DNA of 64,000 bases from a bacterium endosymbiont of Escarpia laminata (GTDB lineage Bacteria; Pseudomonadota; Gammaproteobacteria; Chromatiales; Chromatiaceae), in the NCBI GenBank assembly GCA_003660235.1, contig QGON01000062.1, positions 1 to 64,000 of the forward strand. Direction: 5' to 3'. Positions 48,551 to 56,139 of the stretch are shown one piece after another. Position 1 is the stretch's first letter. Each line of letters opens with the position of its first letter. Position numbers and translations under genes: made by a program. The notes under the pieces are model-generated. The model saw only the letters and a list, made by a program, of their open reading frames with translations. It was not told the origin of the DNA and did no database searches.

Positions 48551-48576
48551 GCCGGATCAAGCGTAGCGGATCCGGC
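48551..48576. repeat. GCCGGATC-type palindromic repeat
   Basis: GCCGGATC (48551-48558) pairs with GATCCGGC (48569-48576) around AAGCGTAGCG. The same element, with minor changes, occurs at 18374-18399, 28573-28598 and 62720-62745. Confidence 0.8.
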
Positions 48577-48605
48577 ATCGCGTTTGCTGGAGAGTGTAAC
48601 TGTTC

Positions 48606-49154
48606 ATGAAAAGACCATCACTGCAACCAGGTAGAGGTCCAAAGCGTCCAGGTGAAAAAATGGGTCGCTGGATGATCTTTGCCGCCTGGGCGCTGCTGCT
48701 TGGCCTGTTGGCCATGTTCTTCTCCAATCTGCTGGAGCAGCAGTACAATCCAAACCGGGACCTGGTGAACACCTCAACGGAATCCGGCCCCCAAGAGATC
48801 ACCCTGTTGCGCAACCGGGCCGGACACTATATCGCCCCCGGTTTCATCAACGGCACCCGCGTAATTTTCCTGCTTGATACTGGTGCGACCAATGTCGCGG
48901 TGCCTGCCGCGCTGGCCGAGCGCCTCGCTCTCAAACGTGGCATCCAGTCGATCAGTTTGACCGCAAACGGCCGGGTCAGAACCTGGCTGACGCGGCTGGA
49001 CCAGGTGCAGCTCGGTTCCATCATTCGACAGGATGTGCGTGCCACCATCATGCCCGGTATGGGGGGCGATGAAGTGCTGCTGGGGATGAGTTTTCTAAAA
49101 CATCTCGAATTGGTGCAGAAAGGCAAAATCCTCATCCTGCGTCAGGGGGAATAG
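48606..49154 (+). CDS. membrane-anchored retropepsin-like aspartic protease
   Basis: The 182-residue protein has one N-terminal membrane helix (WMIFAAWALLLGLLAMFF) and a periplasmic clan AA domain with the active-site sequence FLLDTGATNVAVP. The flap and C-terminal segment (MGGDEVLLGMSFLKHLELVQK) are typical of the bacterial TIGR02281-type single-domain proteases that act as dimers. Substrates are unknown. Its end overlaps the convergent TPR gene by 23 bases. Confidence 0.85.
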   Translation: MKRPSLQPGRGPKRPGEKMGRWMIFAAWALLLGLLAMFFSNLLEQQYNPNRDLVNTSTESGPQEITLLRNRAGHYIAPGFINGTRVIFLLDTGATNVAVPAALAERLALKRGIQSISLTANGRVRTWLTRLDQVQLGSIIRQDVRATIMPGMGGDEVLLGMSFLKHLELVQKGKILILRQGE

Positions 49155-50691
49155 TCTCATGAGGGTTGATCCAGATTTGGTGCAACTGCAGTCGTTGCAT
49201 CTCGGTCGTTTCCCTATCCCATAGTGCTGCAGGCACGAGGATCTGCCGGGTGTTGATGCCGTGGCGATTGGCCTGAAATTCGATCATCAGCAACTTGCCT
49301 GATCGCAATGCCTCGATCGAAGCGGTTTTCGGGTCGCTGCCTCTTTCGGGTAGTAACGATTGCGAATGCAGGGGGACCCCGTTAAAGAAAAGGATCAAGT
49401 CGCCGTTCTCCAGGCCTGCGGTCATGGCGCTGCCGTTTGCATATCCCCCGTAGGAGACCAAGGCGGGTTTTAGGGGCATGTCCAGTCTCTTCGCCAGTGC
49501 CTCAAGTTGGGGATTGATGAGGTTCTGCAGTTCCTTCTCCGCATAGCGGGTGCTGGTGAATTTGATCCGTTCGATGAATAGGCTCTGGGATTTCAGGAAG
49601 GCATCCAGTGCATTTTTATCCTTCCCCATTTCGACAAGGATCTTGCCTTTGGCGTAGTAGAGCGCCTCTTTCCTCTGCTGGCTGGCATAGACGCCGCTTT
49701 CATCCTCCAAGTCGGGATATTCCGCCAGCAACCACTCGGTGAGGGTGAGCAGTTCCTGCAGTGAGAGCTGTTGTGTGAGGGCTTCCCAGCTACGCTTGCG
49801 TAGATGAGCCTGGGATATCAGATCGACAAACGGCCGTGTGGGATAGGGTTGGAGTTCAGGAAACTCTCCTGACTGGGACATCTCGTGACCGATGCGCAAA
49901 AGCTCAAGATCGTGGTTTTGGTAGGCAAGTATCTGCAGCCTCCGCACATAACGGCGTTGTTTATTTTGCTGCAAAGCCCTGGCGAAATGTTTGCGGGAGA
50001 GCGCTATTTTGTCCTCTGTATATTCGGTCGGGTTATATCGGTTGGGTAGCCAACTCCCCCACATGACGTTCGCGTAGAGGTTGTTGGGATCGAGTTCCAG
50101 CGCCTTGCTGAAATGGAGGTCGATATTCAGGCCTTCGATGCCACTGCGATGCCTGAGAATATCGAGCCAGCCGAGATGGGCCATGATGGTTGCCCGCTCT
50201 TCGTTCGTGGCGGAGACGGCTCCACGGTAGAGTACCAGGCTGAGTTGATTGTCCTGGATGGACTGGTATTGTTCGAGAGGTTTGTGACGTTCGTCGATCG
50301 CCATGATTCTGCGCAACTGCTCCATCGCCAGCTCTACTTCGAACTTGCGCGCCTCGCTGGATGAGGGGTCAAGTTCAAGCGCTTGTTTCAACTGCTGAAA
50401 TGCACCGCTGAAGTCACCTATCTCCCGTTGCAGTTTCGCCCCCTCCACCCGTTCATTAACGGTCTCCTGGGTGTTTTTCCACTGGCCGAGAAGTTCCTGA
50501 GTCTGGTTGGCAACGATCACCAGCGAGAGGATGGCGGTAAAACCACCGATCCACTTCAGGGAGAGAGTGAAATAGTGCCATTTGCTCTGATGTTGCGGGG
50601 TGCCGCAATGGGGACAGAGTGCAGCGCCTTGGTGGATCGGTTCCCTGCAGGCGACGCAGAGCCGTTGATCGGGTTGATCCTTGGGTAACAT
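49132..50691 (-). CDS. zinc-ribbon, TPR and PDZ-like membrane protein
   Basis: The 519-residue protein has an N-terminal zinc ribbon (CVACREPIHQGAALCPHCG, about 12-32), and one membrane helix (about 48-68, GGFTAILSLVIVANQTQ). Helical TPR-like repeats follow (SGAFQQLKQALELDPSSSEAR; HFSKALELDPNNLYANVMWG). The C-terminal PDZ-like segment of about 100 residues includes VSYGGYANGSAMTAGLENGDLILFFNGVPL. The ribbon would be cytoplasmic and the TPR/PDZ parts periplasmic. It may scaffold a periplasmic protease or sensor. It overlaps the retropepsin gene end to end, and no family name is assigned. Confidence 0.65.
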   Translation of the reverse strand: MLPKDQPDQRLCVACREPIHQGAALCPHCGTPQHQSKWHYFTLSLKWIGGFTAILSLVIVANQTQELLGQWKNTQETVNERVEGAKLQREIGDFSGAFQQLKQALELDPSSSEARKFEVELAMEQLRRIMAIDERHKPLEQYQSIQDNQLSLVLYRGAVSATNEERATIMAHLGWLDILRHRSGIEGLNIDLHFSKALELDPNNLYANVMWGSWLPNRYNPTEYTEDKIALSRKHFARALQQNKQRRYVRRLQILAYQNHDLELLRIGHEMSQSGEFPELQPYPTRPFVDLISQAHLRKRSWEALTQQLSLQELLTLTEWLLAEYPDLEDESGVYASQQRKEALYYAKGKILVEMGKDKNALDAFLKSQSLFIERIKFTSTRYAEKELQNLINPQLEALAKRLDMPLKPALVSYGGYANGSAMTAGLENGDLILFFNGVPLHSQSLLPERGSDPKTASIEALRSGKLLMIEFQANRHGINTRQILVPAALWDRETTEMQRLQLHQIWINPHETIPPDAG

Positions 50692-50760
50692 GGCACTCCT
50701 TCAGTACTTGTCCGTATGTCTCCTGTATCTATTCAGCGCATGGTAAACACTGAAGTAACG

Positions 50761-50879
50761 TGTAGGATGTGGTGAGTAAAACGAACCGCATCAATCGTGA
50801 CAGATGCGCATCGCTACGCTCAGCACATCCTACGATTCCGTATTTTCCGCACTTTCGTGGGGTCGCTGAATAGTTACTA
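50761..50879. repeat. dispersed TGTAGGATG palindrome, copy 3 (longest)
   Basis: TGTAGGATGTGGTGAG at 50761 and CTCAGCACATCCTACG near 50833 bound the core. CCGCACTTTCGTGGGGTCGC and CTGAATAGTTA extend it to 50879. In inverse orientation it matches 25464-25554 and 44355-44425, so this copy defines the full unit of about 119 bases. Confidence 0.8.
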
Positions 50880-51215
50880 TCTTCTTAGTATAGCGCTAGC
50901 CAGGATGGTAGTGCATGTCAGCGTGTGCGGGGGGCTGGGTCGCTGAGGATCAGTTCGGGATCAGAGAAGGGGGCGAGGCGTTCAATGAAATCGATAAACT
51001 CCATTGTGGGTGTGCTGCGGAAAAACTGCGTTGTTGGCCGATCCATCCATATCCGGTCGGCATAGAGATAGATATCGTGAGGCAGATCTCCAATGCCGTT
51101 CCCGTCCAGGTCGAAACCTTCATAGTTATCCCAATGGTTGTTGCGCCAATCGTTATAACGAGCACTGATTGGCGCACTCACCGCAACGGACGTCAGGTTA
51201 TTGTCGAAATGATTG

Positions 51216-51659
51216 TTGGACGAAGCCGCTATCGCGGAGAAAAGTCCCACGCCTGCGGTTAACCGCTGTAGCTCCCAAACGAGCGGCGAGGCGTTTATCA
51301 GCATGGCCCAAGAACGGCCGCATCCGAGTAATACGCCAACAACGAAGCTCGGCCAGATCCATTTCGCCTCCTGCGCCAGCCCGGTTGCCTCCGACGGGCG
51401 CAGGCTTCTTGTCTAATCGACCGCACCGCGTTATCCTATGTTTGTGGCTTTTATCTGGAAAAACGTAACCCTTTGTTTTTCCGATGGAAACGACCGGGAA
51501 AAAGATGTTTTCTAAATAGCACATTATTCCGCGTTGTCAAGTGCCTTTCTGGCTACCCCTAGTACCGCCGGATTATTCCCCCAATTTCGTATACCCGGGC
51601 TCGTCCAACAAACGGTTCAGATTGTGGTTCGCTTCGCTCACACAATCTAACCTTATTCG
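51216..51659 (+). mobile_element. integron-type gene cassette inserted in nosD
   Basis: The 444-bp insert starts TTGGAC after the target G, forming GTTGGAC (GTTRRRY). It ends with an attC at 51603-51659 and the G that precedes target TTATGG. This is the layout produced when a circular cassette recombines at G/TT. The cassette reads on the plus strand, opposite to nosD. A TTG-started frame (51216-51416, about 66 residues) and a 25-residue frame (51438-51515) are possible contents; neither is recognised. Confidence 0.8.
51603..51659 (+). repeat. attC recombination site of the cassette
   Basis: R'' is GTCCAAC (51603-51609), the exact complement of R' GTTGGAC formed in the circle. L'' GGTTCAGATTGTG (51614-51626) pairs with L' CACAATCTAACC (51641-51652), leaving C51618 unpaired as the extrahelical base. 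The terminal loop is 51627-51640. With the six bases from the cassette's other end the site is 63 nt, inside the normal attC range. Confidence 0.8.
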
Positions 51660-52162
51660 TTATGGATGACGTGGCCACCCTTCTCGCCATAAAAATAGAT
51701 GGCGATATTGTTGTAGGTGAAGTGATTGCCGCGCAGATAGAGGATGTTTTCCGGGTGAACCGGTGAGTTTGCTGTCAGTCCCACGGCATTGTGCACGATC
51801 TCATTGTTGGCAATGGTGACCTGGGAACTCTCCTTGATGGCAAGCGCTGAACTGCCGGTATTGCGTATGTGTTCGATGCGGTTGTTGCGGATATCCAGTT
51901 CATCTGAATAGATGGCGACGATGCCGGTGTCGTTGTTACCGATATGGTTGTCCCGTATCTCATTCCCCGGTGAGAAGATAAACTCCATGCTGATGCGATT
52001 GTTCTGCAGCCTGTTGCCGATGATGTGGTTGTCTGGGGAGTTGATCAGAAGCAGGTCACGCACGCCGATAATTTCGTTCCCTTCAATATGATTGTTGCGG
52101 CTGTACCATAACCTTATTCCCTCGCCGCGCAAGCTGGATACGACAGATTTGGAGGAGATTCG

Positions 52163-52443
52163 CAAGTGAGTCTTCGACCTCGTGATAGATTTTGGGACAT
52201 CCCAGTCCCCAAAATCGACTCGGCCTTCGACAACCTGTTTGTGCCCCGGCCGTCCCGGTCACTGGCACTACGCGACAACCTCGCAAGCTCGTTGCCGCTC
52301 CGTTGCCAGCTCCCGATGACTGGACGCCGCGCTCGGATGCCTACTTTGCTTCCCCTCTGGCGCAAGGCACGCCGGGTAAGCAGTGCGGCCTCGCGGCTAC
52401 CGGGGACTACCAGCCTTCGCTTCGCTCTCCATGGCTGGCAGCG
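52163..52443. mobile_element. 281-bp non-coding insertion in nosD
   Basis: The insert is flanked by CG on both sides, which allows a two-base duplication or none. On the plus strand it holds the hairpin GATTTTGGG/CCCAAAATC (about 52188-52216) inside a GAGTC/GACTC pair near one end, and CCAGCC/GGCTGG near the other (about 52410-52438). Terminal inverted repeats are absent. End hairpins without repeats resemble palindrome-associated IS200/IS605 derivatives, but the family is not established. Confidence 0.6.
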
Positions 52444-52857
52444 ATTGTCACGAATGGTGTTGCCGTCTCCCTGATGGATGTTGATGCCGAACAGTACATT
52501 GTCGAGGGTGTTTTGCTCGAAGATTACCTTATTTGCTTTAAGCTGCAGACCTGCATCGAGGGCATTGTGGGACTCCCCTGAGTTGGTGAGATGCAGTCCG
52601 CGGATAACCGTATTATCAGCCTTTACGGTGAGGACTGTGCCCTTGCCTCCTCCGTCGATGGTGACCACTCCCTGGCCGTCGAGGGTGATCTGACGTGAAA
52701 TGACGATTGGGCCGCGATAGATGCCTGCAGGTGGTCGCAGGGTGGTGCCGAGAGGCGTCAGGTCAATATACAGCTGCAGGGATGGCAGGCAATAGGCGGG
52801 GCTGGCGAGCAGGGTGCCGAGCAGTAACAAGAGAGTGAGCCGGAGAGTTCTTGTCAT

Positions 52858-53162
52858 GGAAAACCCCTTCCAGGGTGGAGGCGTTCTAAAGTTGTTTTGA
52901 AAAAAGCGATAACGTCATCCCGGTCAGGTAGAGAGTTCTCATTCTCCCCGTTAAGTTCGAAAAACCGGGTTCAAAGCGTTCCCATATATCGTCCCCAAAG
53001 ATAAGCTATGTTGGTATGATCTATATCACGCGAGGTGAGAGGCAATCGTCGATTTTTTCACCGGGAACTGGTACAAATCGGTTATGAGGGCGAATGATGG
53101 TTTGATAACCTGCCCTGACTAATTCATGCAGGACACAAGAATAACGGCGAGGAGTCAGTGAT
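52858..53162. other. intergenic region between nosD and SHOCT lipoprotein
   Basis: These 305 bases separate divergent genes. No gene, strong hairpin or repeat was recognised. Promoters of both flanking genes should lie here. The TTGGTATGATCTATAT stretch near 53011-53026 is a possible extended -10 element. Confidence 0.4.
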
Positions 53163-53714
53163 ATGTTCAAAAAATATTCTATTCTTTTCTCAGCACTGCT
53201 GTTGCAGGGGTGCGGTAGTTCACTGATTATTTCGAATACTGACACCATACCGGTTCGTTCCGAGCCTTCAGGGGCAGCGGTTTATGTCATGGGTAAATCG
53301 ATGGGGAATACGCCGGTCGATGTGAAGCAGCAGGATGTGTTTCCGGTGGTCTACGATCCGGAAAAGATAGAACTCTACGGAATCATTCAACTGGAGATGG
53401 ATGGATGTGAGCCACTCTCCCAGCGTGTAAGCGGACGGGTTATCAGTCGCGGAGTTGATGCCAGGTTAAAGTGTGGCGAGTCAAAAGGCGCTGTTTCTGC
53501 CGCTGCTGCCGCGCCGGTTGCAACTCCAGTGGAAAAAGAAGTCTCGCCGGAGGCAGCCAAGGCGTCCCAGCCTCAAGCCGCGCAAGCGGTAGAGCAGGTT
53601 GCCCCGAAGACAAGTAAAGAGCGTCTTATCCGCTTGAACGACCTGTATGAGGAAGGTCTTGTTTCCGAGAAAGAGTATCAAACAATCCGTAATCGCATTC
53701 TGAATGAACTGTGA
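53163..53714 (+). CDS. lipoprotein with PEGA-like and SHOCT domains
   Basis: The 183-residue protein has a lipoprotein signal with lipobox LLQGC (Cys17). A PEGA-like beta domain follows (VRSEPSGAAVYVMGKSMGNTPVDVK). An Ala/Pro/Glu-rich linker leads to a C-terminal SHOCT helix pair (KERLIRLNDLYEEGLVSEKEYQTIRNRIL). It should be anchored in the outer membrane or periplasm. Function is unknown. Confidence 0.8.
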   Translation: MFKKYSILFSALLLQGCGSSLIISNTDTIPVRSEPSGAAVYVMGKSMGNTPVDVKQQDVFPVVYDPEKIELYGIIQLEMDGCEPLSQRVSGRVISRGVDARLKCGESKGAVSAAAAAPVATPVEKEVSPEAAKASQPQAAQAVEQVAPKTSKERLIRLNDLYEEGLVSEKEYQTIRNRILNEL

Positions 53715-53723
53715 GAACCATAG

Positions 53724-53761
53724 AAAAAACGTCCCGCTTACCGGTTGGGTGAACGGGACGT
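53724..53761 (-). terminator. rho-independent terminator after the diheme cytochrome
   Basis: On the minus strand ACGTCCCG (53761-53754) pairs with CGGGACGT (53737-53730) and is followed by TTTTTTC. The same stem may attenuate the converging SHOCT transcript. Confidence 0.88.
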
Positions 53762-53785
53762 GGCAATGTCTCCTAGAGTCGGAAG

Positions 53786-54445
53786 TTAATGGTTGGATAG
53801 CAACCGGATGTAACTGATGACCCCGTCAATCTCTGCATCAGATAACAAGCCTTTCCAGCCAGGCATCAAACCCTTTCCAGTGCTTCCAATGGTGATGTCT
53901 TTGCGCATCTGTTCGTTACTGATTTGGTTCATCGTAACCCCATCAGTGTGGTCTGCGGGCGTCATTGTAATGACATTGGTCAATGCGCCGTCCCCTTTGC
54001 CGCCGCTCCCATGGCAGGTTGCGCAATTTTTTTGATACACACTCTGCCCAAGCTCCGGATCCCCGACAAGTTGGTGTTTTGATCGGTGAAGAAACCGAAT
54101 GTAGGCAACCAGTGAGTGTATCTGCGGTTCGGATATAGCCAAACCCCATCTTGGCATGCTCTTGTTGACCGTTCCGTGGGCCATGGTTCCCTGTATGATT
54201 CGGAATAACTCTCTATCCGACAATTGGCTGACGTGGCCGCCGTTGGTAAGGTCCGTGACAGGCGTGTCCAGTTTTTCAGTCAGCGGGCCATCCCCTTTGC
54301 CGCTTTTGCCGTGGCAAAGAAAACAGGTCGTGTTGAACAGTTTATTTCCTTCATACGCCTTGGATGATGCGGAAAAGACGGGTGAAGTGAAAAGTGCGCC
54401 GGCAAGTAGTGCCGATGCCAGTATAACGGTATGTCGTTTAATCAT
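53786..54445 (-). CDS. periplasmic diheme cytochrome c
   Basis: The 219-residue protein has a signal peptide (HTVILASALLAGALFTSPVFS) and two class I cytochrome c domains. Heme motifs are CFLCH and CATCH. Methionine ligands are likely in HGTVNKSMPRWG and GKGLMPGWKG. The ATG at 54445 follows AGGAG at six bases, better than that at 54463. It lies 70 bases after the stop of the heme-barrel gene on the same strand, so it is probably its periplasmic electron partner. Confidence 0.9.
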   Translation of the reverse strand: MIKRHTVILASALLAGALFTSPVFSASSKAYEGNKLFNTTCFLCHGKSGKGDGPLTEKLDTPVTDLTNGGHVSQLSDRELFRIIQGTMAHGTVNKSMPRWGLAISEPQIHSLVAYIRFLHRSKHQLVGDPELGQSVYQKNCATCHGSGGKGDGALTNVITMTPADHTDGVTMNQISNEQMRKDITIGSTGKGLMPGWKGLLSDAEIDGVISYIRLLSNH

Positions 54446-54533
54446 CTCAAACTCCTGCAACATTATTTGCGACTAGCACATGTGGTGGCTGGTCGAACAA
54501 TTGATAGTTGTTCTGAACAGATGAGGTTAACCC

Positions 54534-55796
54534 TCAGAAACCCGCAAACAGTTGCAGAGTAAACTTATTGTCGTGGCCGTCGGCACGTGCATCCACACCG
54601 GAACCATCTTCAGCCACGTAGTAGAATTCAAGGCGGACATTCTGTGCAAACATATAGTTTGCGCCGAGTGTAACGGAGTTGAATTCAGAGTTGGTAGTCG
54701 ATCCATCGTCTAACATTCGGTAGGCGGCATAGATGTCAACCTTGTTGGGTATTACCCCGAGCTGTCCCAGAATAGCGAAAGAATCCGCGTTATTGGCATT
54801 ACTGCAATTTCCGACAAAATGGCCATCATCACGCGAGCACTCGCCGTAACTTGCGTAGATTCCCAACGGCATGCCGCCCACATTGCCCTGCGCCTGCCCG
54901 TCGATGACCCAACCATCTGTCGCTATGATCTTATCGACAGGGCCATCTGCCACTTCTGCATCGCCGGTCCAATATTGAACGCCAAAACCGGTGTCCCAAC
55001 TTCCGATAAAGGGCGTATAGGCAGCCCTGAAGTAGTGGGCGAGTCCGGATGGTGCGACCTCCATATCGGTACCACCCCATCCAGGGACCCAAGGCGAGTA
55101 GTTGAGAAAGTAGTTATTGCTGGAAGCCACCAAGGCGAGACCTGTGGCAGCCCCGCTTGCAAGCCCAAGTGCCTGAGCAGCACTGAATCCCTTGCGATCT
55201 TCGATGGGTCGCTGGGAGCGTTGAGCGCCGGTATTGAGAAGCTCAAAGCCATAAGCGGAGCCAAGGCCGTCGGTGGAAAAGGGGATGGCGCTGAGTTGTG
55301 TGTTGCCCACTTGCGCAATATTAAAGTGAACCTTTGTCGAAAGGAAAGCGTTGGCGGTGTCATCTTCAACGCCGCTGACAAGGCCAAGCTCCATGAGAAA
55401 TCCTGCTTTTTCTGCCAGTCGTCCGCCGATAAGCAGCGCGGCTTCATCGGGCCACTCAATTGCTCCCCGGTCTGTTCCCTGATCTGAGTTTCCGTTGGTT
55501 TTGACATAGCGGAGCTTTGCAATGACTGAGGCATTGAGTGTTGCAGGCATGGAGAGGTCGTCTCCCTCTATCAGCCCTTGGCCGCCAGTCATTGTGTAAC
55601 CGCCAGCACGGAAAACACGACCAAAGGTGTTGAGCGCAGGAAAATGTTGAAAGTGGCATGCGGTACAGGGCATGCTTGTTTGCCGCGCAAAGGCCGGAAC
55701 TGCCGAAGCTTCTTTATGTATCGTGAAAACTCCGCTTAATAGTATTAAACCCGTTAGGGAAATACGTTGAAGCGTGTTGCTTGTGCCTATGGTCAT
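54534..55796 (-). CDS. Cyc2-like fused monoheme cytochrome and outer-membrane barrel
   Basis: The 420-residue protein has a signal peptide, and then a single heme motif CTACH in VPAFARQTSMPCTACHFQHFPALNTFGR. The remaining 360 residues are alternating amphipathic strands (KAGFLMELGLVSGVEDD; TGFGVQYWTGDAEV; NVRLEFYYVAEDG) and end in an aromatic residue, FTLQLFAGF. Heme followed directly by a barrel is the plan of Cyc2, which passes electrons from outside the cell into the periplasm. An iron, sulfur or other donor is not determined. A diheme cytochrome c follows. Confidence 0.75.
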   Translation of the reverse strand: MTIGTSNTLQRISLTGLILLSGVFTIHKEASAVPAFARQTSMPCTACHFQHFPALNTFGRVFRAGGYTMTGGQGLIEGDDLSMPATLNASVIAKLRYVKTNGNSDQGTDRGAIEWPDEAALLIGGRLAEKAGFLMELGLVSGVEDDTANAFLSTKVHFNIAQVGNTQLSAIPFSTDGLGSAYGFELLNTGAQRSQRPIEDRKGFSAAQALGLASGAATGLALVASSNNYFLNYSPWVPGWGGTDMEVAPSGLAHYFRAAYTPFIGSWDTGFGVQYWTGDAEVADGPVDKIIATDGWVIDGQAQGNVGGMPLGIYASYGECSRDDGHFVGNCSNANNADSFAILGQLGVIPNKVDIYAAYRMLDDGSTTNSEFNSVTLGANYMFAQNVRLEFYYVAEDGSGVDARADGHDNKFTLQLFAGF

Positions 55797-56139
55797 GTTT
55801 CCTCCCCAGAATCATAATTTAGTTATATTGTGATTATTGGCTTGGTTCTGCTGTTGCCAATAATCTACAAACAACCTTATAAAATCTATAAGATTTGACC
55901 TTGGGCAGAACTACTACCATTGCGGGGAAAAAACCCTACCCTTATTTTTTAAAGTGTTTATTTGGAATGCCAAGATATGTGTAACGTAATAAGAAAGTTG
56001 AAAAAATAGATGTTTTCCAGGACCTGGAAAAAATTGAGATTGGGGCAGAGATAGGGCTTGATGCTGAAAATATAGACAGATTACCTACCTTGGCATACTG
56101 GGAGGCTGTCAGTAAGAGAAGCGGCCCAAGCCCTCTGTT
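55797..56139. other. intergenic region upstream of the heme-barrel gene
   Basis: These 343 bases hold the upstream region of the Cyc2-like gene and the end of metH. They are AT-rich (55801-56010) with a perfect inverted repeat described separately. No gene or clear metH terminator was found. Confidence 0.5.
55832..55865 (-). promoter_or_regulatory. perfect inverted repeat upstream of Cyc2-like gene
   Basis: GATTATTGGC (55832-55841) and GCCAATAATC (55856-55865) are exact complements around 14 bases, 36 bases upstream of the gene's ATG. It may be a regulator site or a hairpin in the mRNA leader. Confidence 0.5.

Larger units (their letters stand above)
50918..52857 (-). pseudogene. nosD: nosD, interrupted by two insertions
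   Basis: Three segments encode one NosD-type periplasmic right-handed beta-helix protein: 52857-52444 (signal peptide LTLLLLLGTLLASPAYC, then parallel beta-helix repeats), 52162-51660 and 51215-50918. Without the inserts at 52443-52163 and 51659-51216, they join as 414 + 503 + 298 = 1215 bases. This is one open frame of 404 residues with smooth junctions (RDN/RISSK and HVIHN/NHFDNN). NosD serves copper-site maturation of nitrous oxide reductase. No other nos genes are nearby, and the protein as it stands is not intact. Confidence 0.9.

Noticed and set aside
51198..51524. 108-residue minus-strand frame within the integron cassette
   Set aside because: It ends outside the cassette in nosD sequence and runs against the expected cassette direction. 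The composition looks non-coding.
52166..52474. 102-residue plus-strand frame (MSLRPRDRFWD...) across the second nosD insert
   Set aside because: It runs out of the insert into antisense nosD, is Arg/Pro/Ser-rich and has no recognised family or ribosome-binding site.
53021..53248. 75-residue minus-strand frame between nosD and the SHOCT lipoprotein
   Set aside because: It overlaps the start and signal sequence of the lipoprotein gene and has no family likeness.
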